Shown one piece after another: positions 43,501-55,500 of a DNA stretch of 64,000 nt. Position numbers and translations under genes: made by a program. Under the pieces are notes generated by a model. The model saw only the letters and a list, made by a program, of their open reading frames with translations, did not search any database and was not told the DNA's origin. This DNA comes from Hymenolepis diminuta (Eukaryota; Platyhelminthes; Cestoda; Cyclophyllidea; Hymenolepididae). How positions within the stretch are numbered: the stretch's first letter is position 1; each line of letters starts with the position of its first letter. The stretch lies in contig CAADRB010000006.1 in NCBI GenBank assembly GCA_900708905.1, forward strand, positions 1,136,354 through 1,200,353, written 5' to 3'.

Positions 43501-46500
43501 CACAAAATTCACCAAAAATCGACTTTTTAAAGTTCTATATGCCGGTGCCAACATCTTGGACTTGGCGAAAGCGTTGCGCTTGCCACCTTAAAAGATTACA
43601 TGTTGGTACAATGTTAAGATGATTCAAAAATAAATTCTAAACAGAAATTCACATCAAAGATACGATTTGCATTGGAAGATGAACATATGGATTTGCAAAA
43701 TTTCAGCCCAAAAAATATTTCACTTAAGAAAAAACTCGTTAGCTTATACTAACTAGTAACTCCATAACACGAAAGTTGGAAGTGGCGCCACCACCATATC
43801 TTTTAAACACGATCAATTTCAGTGTAGGATTTCGTGCGTAATCAATTAACGTTACCCAAGAGATTCAAAACTCAGTTTAAACTGAACGGAAATGCTCGAG
43901 TCACGAAAACCTTAATGACACAAAGCGGCAACGAACACAACTTGAGTAATGTAGAAATGTTTTTTCCCAGAACTAAAACCTCCAAATTTCACAATCCGCC
44001 TTTCTTTCTCCGGTAAATGTTATATAAATGATTATGCACGCCTCTTCCAAAACGAATCTTTGATGTTGCCCTTAGATATTTTAGACTTAACAATATATAT
44101 TTATAAAAATATCACAGAAATTACCTTAGGTCTGCATAAAATGAGGAACAAATATGAGAAAAGTTGAAACTAGTTTATTTAATCCCAACCAACCAATTCC
44201 AGACGCTTATAAAGTCAAGATGTTAATCTTCAAGCGGGCATGTCAAAACAGGGCAGATTATCGTGGGATAAATAAACATTAAATTTAGTCGTATTTACAA
44301 AAAAACACATCTTCTTTTAAAAGCCTACCAAGCCTACAAGCTTTCGTTTATTGCTGATTCAGTATCCAAGATAAGAGTGGATAAACTCCAAACACACAAA
44401 ACAAATGCTTAACTATATACTCAACCACCCAAACTAGCTTGGTATTTTAAAGTAGAAAGGAGTTTATTTTCAAAAAGATTATAACTTAAAATCTGTATTT
44501 TTTTCACTAGAAATCCTTGCGATTGGGCATTTATTTATACGAAACTAGTTTCCACATAATCTATTTGCTAGACACATCCAGAATATTTAGACCCTACATA
44601 GAAAAGGGTTTAACCTACGGTAAATCTACCGTATTAGTCCAATATTTACTTATTGATATAGAATGCTCCTAATTTGTTGTACTTAATGTTACCATTATAA
44701 AAAGTTATGTAAACAAACCACTTGCAAATATACTGTTCAATTTAGTCGAACGACAATATAGTAATAAAATATATCAATCAAATTTCCACCTCACCAGTAT
44801 TGTGAAAAATATGGTTTACAGAGCTTTTGTTTTATTTAGCTCATGTAATTACCTGATCGATTTTCTATATTTTCACTTGTGTGCTTAGTCTCGATATCGT
44901 TAAATGCAGATGCGTTTGCATTCCTATTTACCTAGTTCTACAGCTGCCTGTGATCAGAATAACTTCTTCACCACGGGTATTAATATCACTGAAATTAATT
45001 AAGGTTGTACAGAATGGAGGACTAAATAGGGACCCACCGATTAACGTGCTCGTTTGTAAGACCATAAATTCCATATCTTACGGGCGGTATCTCCTATTGC
45101 ACTGGTTAATTTTCGCTAATAGAGTGATAGCGTTCGAGTTCCTCACCAGGAAGGATCCATAATGCAACACATCTGCTTGAGAAAATCACTGTAAAACGCT
45201 TGGAATTTATAAGAACGAATTTACATGACAAATATTAATCCTGACCATTTCTGGACGTTTAAAATCAAGATACTAATCTTTGGGCGCACATGTCAAAATA
45301 AGCCACCTTACCATGGGAAAAATAAGCAATAAATTTAGTTATTCATATAAAAATTGCGTCTTTTAAAAAGCATACCAAGGCAACAACATTTCATTTATTG
45401 CTGATTTAGTATTTGAGATAAGAGGGGATAAAATTCTTTAAACACAAAAAATGCCTTGCCATATATCTAACCACTTAACCTAGCTTGACATTTTAAAGTT
45501 GCCGCAAGTTTATTTTTCCAAAAACTACAGTAATAATTTCTCCCCACTAGAAGTCCGTTGTAACTCATAAATAGCACTTTTAGATTACTTCTAGCTGCTT
45601 ATGTCCTTCATATGAGTAATTCACTGTACCAATAACTTATATACCTATTATAGTCGGGTGCTTTTAATTTTTTGTACTCCACATGACTATTCCATTTTGT
45701 CAGCAATGCAATATTGAAATTTATCGATTAAATCTTCGTCCTTACATTATTGTAAAACATAATTGAGGCCATTGGGTCCTTTCAATTCCGTCATTCCCAA
45801 CTGGGTGATATAAAGAGTTTATTTTACTCGGGTATTCTCCTGACCGAATTTCCGTATTTTCGCTTGCATGCATAGATGCATTATTATGCAATACAGGCGC
45901 GTCCGTGATTACTCCGACTTCCAATTATTGCCTGCAAGCTACTATATAAAATTTCTGCTGAGGTTCAATAAAATACTATAACTTGCGTGCATGCTGTATA
46001 GCTGCTTATACAACAAATTCTGGCGTTCGACTCTAATTCAATAAAATAATATTTCATTTACTATGTTCAGTACGATATCTGGCCACCAACTCATAATAAT
46101 TTTATCATTAGTGTCTCCTACATATTTAACTATAACTTCCAAGACCATTTGGGAAAGCATTTTCCAACGCTCATCTCGGGCAGAAATTGGCATCAAGAAG
46201 CCCCTTTGATGCGAAACTTATACTTTACCATCCCTTTTACTAGCTAGACTTCAACAGTGGGGCTGGCCATTCCGACCACCAGGTGTGCACCGACGGAGAT
46301 CAAAAGCCCTGACCATTGACTTCGCATACGAGCACGTTAACCGTTGCACAGTAGGTCTTATACTTATTTTATAGTAGGCAAATAAATTCTCTGATTAAAA
46401 ACAGGTACTAGGCTATGTCTCCACCGATCGTTATTGTTGAAAAATAGGAACTTAATCACTCTCGGTTGACCTGTATCTGACTTTACACTCAGAAAGGTGA

Positions 46501-49500
46501 ACTGTGATGATCAGAGGAGGGTAATAAACACNNNNNNNNNNNNNNNNNNNNNNNNNNNNNNNNNNNNNAAACAAGACAATTATAAAAATAACGTTGCGTT
46601 TTATTTGCGAATAATTTACTGTCTTACCTTCAGTCCTCTGACGATTTAGTACATATATTAGCCCATACGAGTGGATTCTTTTTCTATTTCTTTGCGGAAA
46701 ATTTAAAAATGGTTATTTTTTATACAACTCTGTAAGTCAATCGCTTTGCATTATTTAGGAATAAGCAGAATAAAAAATAGAGATTTGAAATAATAATGCG
46801 AAAAGAAGAAAATAGAAGGACGTCTAAGCATAAATACAACTTCAAGGACAAACCCACATCCCGGTCGGTACATTGTTTTGCCATGCCTATTTTTTTCTCC
46901 AATTAAAAAATTTGGTTTGCAATGATTGAATTCTACAGCGCGGAAAATGATTTAGCAAGTACCAACAGACTATTTTAGTATATAAAAAAAGATAACTTTA
47001 TAGAGATGACATGACCAAGAAAATAATTTAATTTCTTTTAAAAAACAATCTTGGTATTTCGAGTGGGGAAAATGAGATATTGAATCAGGGACTTAAAGAC
47101 ATTCTCAAAATCCAGACTACCCTCTGCTTATATTTGACCCTTTCATCAATTTTAATTGGACTTTTGAAGATTGCAATTATTGCATTACTAAGAGTGACAA
47201 TAGTGGGATACAATAAGCCCGTTATTGATCCTATGCAAAATTGACTAATTTTGAAAGAATTTTATATTACTTCATAAGTGAACACTCTATCAAGATCGAT
47301 TCTTACACAGTCTGAAGGATGAATCTTTCTTCTCCAAAACACTTATCTTACGTCATCCCTAATCATCACCAAATTTGATTATCTTGTCTTTATAGTAATG
47401 TCTGTAAACTTTTAACCTTTTCTGTGACCCAAGCACTTCATAGACAAACATCGTGTGTCCTCAACTGGCCTATTTCTCATCGATCGGAAAAGGTAAGCAT
47501 ACCTTGGACGATATTAGCAGACACCGCTTAGTCGGCCCTGCCATTAACCAGTCTTGTCCGCGCTGGCCCTTCCTTCTCCTACAATCGTCCCGACCACACA
47601 CACACACACACACAGGAGACCCTAGCTCGTCAAAAGCATCTCCCGTTGCTCAATCCTTCTCTTCCAATTCTCTATCTTCCCTTGAGACTCTGTACCGAGC
47701 TTTGTTCAATACAACCTGGTCTACGCAATCCTAGGTGTTCTTTTTCTTTCATTTACTGTTAGTTATCTACCGCCACAAACTGGTGACCCTCAACAAACTG
47801 GTGACTCTGCTACTACAAGTCTGTCAAAAAGATTATAAGAGTAAACCAGTGCATTTTATTCGCATTTGATTTGTAAGTAACTTGTTTTCCACCCACTTTT
47901 GATCTCTGCTCATCTTTAATAAGGCGATCAAGGTTCATTTCAAGATTTTCCTTCACTAAAATCCTGTAATTCAATCCCTTTGTGTTTCTTAGACCTAAAT
48001 AGATCAAAGAGCAGTGGACGAGGGGACGGCAATGTAAAAATAGTCCCAAAGTCAAACACATTTGTCAGTTAAATCAGATTTTGTTCTAACTCACCAATTG
48101 AAATTAATTATACTTCCGATTTTCAGTAAAATACAAATTTGCCTCAAATGTTTTTTAAACATTAAGGAATGAAACCGCCATGAGTTCAAATAGAAAGGAA
48201 AACAGACTCATTAATAGACGAAGTGAAAATACTAAATTTTGGAAAAAAAATTACACAACCGGTATCAAACCCGTAAGTCTTATTAGCTAACACGAAGCTT
48301 TGAACCACGCTCGGAGAATAAAAAAACATACAAGTTAAATCAAAGACCAAATTTTGTCGGCCTTTTTCAATAGACTTACTTTTATTTCAACTTCTACTCG
48401 ATCCTTAGCCCAGATTGTACTGCCTTCTCACGATTAAAAATTAATTATATCATGTTGATAATGCATTCCTTCGAGTGTTAATCACCTGACATTAATTTTT
48501 AGACCTTATAGGATTTAGGCCTGAAATTTGGCTGAGGAAGAAACATACTCCTTATTTTATATAAACAGAAAACAAGCTAAAAGATGAGAAATAAAGACAA
48601 CTGGTAATGAGAAGGCAAATTAGAAAAGAACGCCTAAGCCCAAATACACAACTCTCTACGAGACCAAATCTACCTTCTGATCAAGACTTGTTGTTTTATT
48701 TTGGCAGTCTTTAATTTTCAGTAAAATGCTTTCCCTCTGCTTCTTAATTTTGCCTCAAATCAAGGCGGTAATTTTCGCTTGATAAAAAAAAACAAGATTA
48801 TAAAATCATAAGGCCACCCAAGAAGCTCAAATTAGAAGACAAACAGGAAATTAAAAGAGCCGGGGCGAAAAATCAATGCATATAACAGCGCACAATAAAA
48901 CAATATTCTAATTCAATAAAATCCCCGTTTAAGAACAATTTTGTGCTCAAACGAGCTTTAAAATTCAATTATGCTTGTTTAAGTCTTTTAAAACAACCCA
49001 ACCAGTATAATTACTACAAACGAAATTAGAGTCATTACGTTTGCAAATGATAAAAGCTGTTCTTACAGCTTTTCGCGACAGAAATGAATTTAAATAACCA
49101 TGGCATATGTATAACACTAAACTGAATATGAGCGGCTAGGAAGCTCACCTGTTCATCACGGTGAAGATTAGCGAAGAATTGATTGGAGAGATTGGTAGCT
49201 AAGAAAGCTGCACTGTCTTTTCGACCACCTGAACTGTCGTCTTGATTTAAGCCTGTGTAGAAAATTTGGTTAGCTTGGTTACCAAGTGGTGTCCTGGTTT
49301 AAGACAAAAGGGAAAAGGCATGTAGAAAGTTAGGCGATATGTCAAACATTTAAGCGCAACAGAAATGTTACTCATTATGTAAAACCTCGAAATGTTAAAA
49401 ATTTGTGTTTCAGGAAATTCACTTGATAAAAGTACTTACAGTACAGCCATCGATCATATTTTCAATTAACTTCTTTCAAGGGCATGAAAAAAAATACTTC

Positions 49501-52500
49501 TAAATTTACATTCCGCACCTCCATAGAAAAAATAAACAAGGTTATGATTACTGTCGAGTATCAGTTGTACTATTCCAACTGCGTTCTTTCTCCTGATAAA
49601 TAAATATTAAAAGGCACGTTTGTCGAAATTAAAAAATTTGGGACCATGTTTATCTGAAGAGATAGTTGCACCGCAGTGATATCATTACAGTACAGTATCA
49701 AAAATTTACAATTTCTTAGTCTTAGAAAGCAACTGAAATTGGTTGACAAATAGTCCAACAAATGATAAAAGAGGGGATCAAAAGGATGTTGAAAACTTCG
49801 TCAAGTCTTACTTCATTCGACTTTAAACTGGGGTTGCACATTATTTACTTAATGGGTGGTCCGAGCACCAAAATTCAAATTCCACGACTCGTCCCTTGGA
49901 TTATAGTAAATGCTGGTCGACAATGTCTACTGTTTCATTAATTGCCTTTTTAATCATGCTGGTCAGCCTTACCAATTCGATTCATTTTCTTCTCCAGTGG
50001 TTGAAAATAAAATTATTTTATGAGATATTCAGGAGCTAAAAAATATTAACTTAATCGGCCTCCAATCATTAATCGTCTGATCAATTAATTCTGAAGATTG
50101 GAGATATTCATTATCAAACAGGAGACATCTTGTTGCTTAAATGTTATAACAAAATATATCAAATGAGTAGCTTCTAGATATCTGAAAATTTTCGATTTTA
50201 CATTTTATGTTAATCTACTTTTATTCTCTGCCTTTAACTGGAAAGAACTAACGTTTCTCGCGTTTAGATGATTTCTTAAAATAAAATTGTCCATTTTGTT
50301 TTCATTTGTAATGATAGTAGCATATATACAGCGAGAAATTAGGGAGTCGGTTTGAACATTACCTCAGTGGAAAAGATCTAATCCGATGAATCCACATATC
50401 AAATTAGAATTTATTAATAGCTGCATTAAAAGCAAGGCGTTTTGTTCAAACTCTGGTTAAAAAACTCAGAGTTAAAAGAACTGAGGACTATCATTTCTTC
50501 AAATCAACAGAGTCTCTTTGAAGGCATATATTCTAGGAATATTTTTAAGCGCATTCTAACTCAAAATGTTTCGAATTCAACGTCACTAACGAAGCTCTGA
50601 ATCCTTAATAGCTGTAGTTGATGACTGTTGATCATGTTGATCTCTATAAATTATCCAGCAAATCTAATGCGCACCGAGACTTACTATTGTACTTTACTAA
50701 TGAATAGAAAAATTATTTAAAAAATATGAAATAAAACTAACTGGCCATATATTTAAGATGTTAATTTAATAACGACTATTCCCGAGAAGGTCAAAATTCA
50801 ACTTAAATACAAAATAAACTAAAATCGACTTGAGACAGTAGCCAAAATTAGTTAAATGAATAACAACCTCCACTCGTTTTCAGGCACAACACTTTTGTCT
50901 GAACGAATAGACACTGTTCTAATCTCATAAATTATTACTAACCAAAACAAAACGTATCACTTCCGCTTCTTCAAATTAGCTTATAGGATGTGCGACAGAA
51001 GTTTGAAATATTACCCAACTCTCCACCAAAGGTAGATTCAAATAACACTTTAACTTTTGTAGTCATTCACATTTAGGCGCTTCCACGTTGTCACATTCAG
51101 GGACGACTTCTTATTGACCTCCCGCTATGCGCTCTAAAAAAGTCTCGCATGCTATTATCTCTATTCCGTGACCACTTAGTTATTCAATTACTATATGCAA
51201 TTCTAGTGAGATAACTTCATTCTAGCCTTGTTATTTGAGTGGCAAACGAACTCTTAATACAAACAGCATATTACTAAACTGAAGTTTAATATATTATTTT
51301 GGGGCAAGGAAAGAAAAATGCTAATGAACTAGGGAGGGAAATTGAGGTTAAATTAGAGCGTGCGAAGTGCAAGATCGTAAAACTTGCATATTTTTACGAC
51401 ATGTACGGTCAAATTAACCATAAGTTTGGCACTGCCGTTGGCCACTTTATGCCCATAAATCAGAGAAAATTCATCAATCCTACATGGCCACCAATGGTGG
51501 TTACTGGCTAAAGGTAAAGGGAGAAAATGTTGACCGTTCAAATAGTGCACTTGAATACGGGGTCAGGCTAACTAGCTTCATTAAGCGTAACTTCAAGTCT
51601 GCGTGTATACAGTTTTAAATGACACATTTGGTCTAATAAGGTAGCAGGTCTCAGTAATCAGTGCATAAATTAATGACTTATTAAAGATATCACTTGTGAG
51701 AAACTCAAATATCTTGAAATCTGAAACAAACAAACCTCAATTACGAACACTTAAGTAGAAACATGAAAATCCAATGATCAGATTAGCTACACTTGGAGAA
51801 TAATGTTGGTTAAAAGACCGAAATTTTAAAGAATATTTTTGCTCGATAAAGAAGTACAGAGATATAGACTTCATTAAAAAACCAATAAATTGGTCTTTTT
51901 TCCTTATCAGATACAAGAATTAATTGCACAATAGGGAAATTAAAACTCAAGTTTAAATCACTCCAGAAAAAAGAACACAGATTCGAAAGATAACTATTAG
52001 ACGCATCAAACTTAAGGCCAAATCAATAATCAACACATGATGTAAAAGCGGCTATTCAAAGATCAAAAATTCAAATGCAATAAAAACCGGTTTGAATAAA
52101 ACTTGAATTCAATGCTGACAAAAATTAAAATTTAAGCAGTAATTTGCTTAAATGATAATAAAGTGATGGCTTATACATAGTCCGGCTAAGTCAAAAAAGC
52201 TGCATAGTGATAGGTCTCTTCTATAAGGCAAGATCTGGATTTTAGACTTCAACAATATTGAGCTAATATAATACTTAATTAAGACTGTTCATAAGGCTGC
52301 GCGAGCATATAAATAATTATTCTAAATCATTACACATTGTTGGAACTACTTACATCAGAACAACTTAGTAGTACTTGCTTTCTTTGCTGGAAATTGATCT
52401 GTCTAAGGAGACAATGACATGCAGAATTTACAGTCAAAAATATATAAGACAGCCTGTGGTCTAGTTGTCATCACAAACCGCAGATTTTGATTGCCTATCT

Positions 52501-55500
52501 TGTATTTGTTCTTTTGAAAAGACTGATCCATTAACTTTTACGATTTTCGCCAATATATCATGGCTACTTAAGATCTGTAAGTAGAAACCTGCACATATGC
52601 CTTCTTAACTAAGTAAATACCTTCACCAGTGACCTTATATCAAAAAATATTAAACCATTAACAAATCGAACAAGTGTAAATAATTGAAGGCATGTATTCA
52701 AATATTATTGCTCATTTAAAATAGCTAATAAGACAAATCAAAATTTAACTTAGAAGTCTAGCGAAGAATTGCTTACATTTAAGTGATAATCTTTAAACTT
52801 AGCAGTAAACAAAAGTTTAGGAGGACTACTGGAAAAGGTTACGCAATATTTCTGAAAGACTTATGAACCACGTATGTAGAATTTAGATACACAATGAACA
52901 AGGAGATATATTTTTAAAAATATCCTAATCTTCAAGCCAAAAGGCATTTTTATGAATCTAACTTGATCTAAACATTACGAAACAGTGGAGGGCTTAACCA
53001 GGTTCTTCGCCCAAAAATTTATGACTATATTCAAAAATAATGAAACAAATTAGCAATCCAATTAAATTTTTCATTAGGAAGGTGTTCCACATACCCAATG
53101 AAGCAAGGCCACTTAGACTGAAAGGTTTTGTCAGACCCCCACCACTAGAAGAGGAACTTGAAGTCAACCCTGGAATACCAGGCAACAGGACCTTCTCCGT
53201 ATACTCGCGAAGATATTTCTTGAGTAATCCCACTAATCCCAGAAGGCCTCGTCCACGTGTCAATTGAAGAGTTTGCTTTAGTAGTTGTTTGTAGAGAAGG
53301 AAGAGATCAGTGGAAGAGTAGAGCGTATTCTCCGCTAAGTCGCCACCACCACTTGCAGAGGTTGCCGCTGGTAAAAATAAGAGCTACTTAAAACCAATTC
53401 AGCTTACGATTTATTATGAGATAAACAGTTTTAGACTACCATTAGCATTTCTGAAAACGTCTTCAAAAGCACGGCTCTTTAGACTTGACTTATTAACTGT
53501 ATAGTCACCAATAAGTCTTGTTGTCAATTGATCGTTTAGAGCTCGTTCGATATTATTCAAATAGAGATCGAAGTACGGCGCAAAACAACTAAAATGAGAA
53601 ATGGGTTGTAGTAAGGAATATTGAGAGATGAGTATGTAAAGACATATTTAAAATTTCTTCTTACTTTGATATTATTCCTTCAAACGGAGATACGTTTTGC
53701 TGCGGTTCAGTTTCCAAAATGGGTTTACCTGCTAAAACAAGGGTTATTAAATTCCATGAAAATATTGGCCTTATGTTGACATACTAAAATAAACAATATG
53801 AAAACCGTAACAAAACAGCTTCACGTACTTTTCGAAAATTAGGAAAAAATTGAAAACAGATTTAAAAACGTCAGCCAGTAATTCTCAACATCTGTAAAAA
53901 GGATTTTTTTAGGTGTTACAGCTACCCCTCAACAGGCAATTTAAAAGTGAAGAAAGCGCAAATAATTGAGCAGAAATAAAATGAGGACAACCATCTTCGT
54001 AAACCACATTAATAAATCGTTCAGTAATGCGGGATTAATCCATGTCATTACATCAAAACATAAATATGCCTTTCGTTTATCAAAGATTAGTGAGAGTTGA
54101 AACAATGGTAATTAAACGAGTCAGTATATCTAAAAGAAGGAAGACTTTTATTTATCAGCCATAAAAAAATGCAATACGAAATCGTGTTGCCCGCTATAGA
54201 CAACTGATAATTGGAAATGATGAGATCTCGACAACGGCATCCATAGGCCATCCAAGTGTGTGTTTTCCCATAGAGACCTACACAAATACCAATCATCACG
54301 CGGAGCCATCGACGACTAGACGTGACTAACGTCCCACGAAGAAACGTTTGTGTACAAACCCAATTTATTTATCAATAAGTTGAGATGACTTTCCCAGTTA
54401 CCTCCGAACTGATCCAGCGATATAAGTGACTTGACTTATTCCCCTTATGTGGCTGAAAGACTTTTCTATAATCCCACAACCGATATCTCTAGGCCTCTTA
54501 AGATATTTAAACTGACCATCTCAAACAGATCATAGACGATAATAAGATAGCCCCACACTTGCAAAAATTTGAATTTAATATCTGATGATATTACAGCATT
54601 ATGGGAGTTAAAAGACGAACGCTGAAGAAGTGCACTAAGTTTCATATTGTGATATGTCTTTACTAACCATCATCAAATTTTCTTCACTTTTTTAAAATAA
54701 ATAACAAAGCCCCGCTTCTTAAAAAGAATATTTAGATACATAACCTGTCCCAAACACTTTGCATTGTTACTGAAAATGTAGTACGACAAATGACTCTCAA
54801 TTTCAATCATGAATTAATTTGGCACCATAGGACCTCCTTGACGAGACTCAAACTCCGCCACACTTTTCGTTAACATTGCAGTAGTCCATTTTGCTCACAG
54901 TATGTGCGCCAATAAGATCCGAATCAGTGACTTCCGATATAGCAGACGTGCACAATGACCAATGCGCCACCGACTCACTACTTATGAAAACCGTTTTCAA
55001 CATTCACCATGGTAAATGAACTAAGTTCCATCACAGCATACCCTTCTCTTCAGCTTCTACGTCCTCATCAAATGGATTGCTTGATTCCTTCTCCTTCCTC
55101 GCCTCCACTTTCATCGTAGCTCCCTCAACCTTTTTCTGCTCCTCTATTAGTGTCGCCCCAGTAGCAATCTTTGACAAACTACTCTCAAAAGCAATCGTCC
55201 GTTGCATAGCGAACACCAACAGGTTATGCGTAATCTCTGCTTTGCGTCTTTGCATTACCACTTCCAGGTCTTTTCGGGTGTTACGACAGAATTCAACAAT
55301 GAGACGTTCCAGTACAAGCCACTCCTGTGGAAAAAGGGTTCGAATTTTGCGTTCGAGGGGCGTGATGTTGGTGCGGAGCCAAGCGTAACGATGATCGATT
55401 TTATCCAGCCAGGCGATGGCCTGTGAAGGCTCGTAGAGTTCACGATACTCAGCAAGTTGTTGAGTGATGAACCAGTTGATAATTTCCATTTTCATTGAAT

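Larger units (their letters stand above)
40543..49148 (-). other. VPS53 intron 9 (8606 bases), repeat-rich
   Basis: Holds SINE-like copies at 42.3, 45.1 and 46.25 kb, a tRNA-like head at 48.25-48.31 kb, the 44.2/45.2 kb direct duplication, a 37-base N gap at 46,532, and a GC-richer patch with a CA microsatellite at 47.45-47.8 kb. No second gene was recognised. Confidence 0.75.

Noticed and set aside
47453..47734. 93-codon frame over the CA microsatellite
   Set aside because: It begins at GTG, includes the repeat as His-Thr units, and resembles no protein. More likely repeat-derived.
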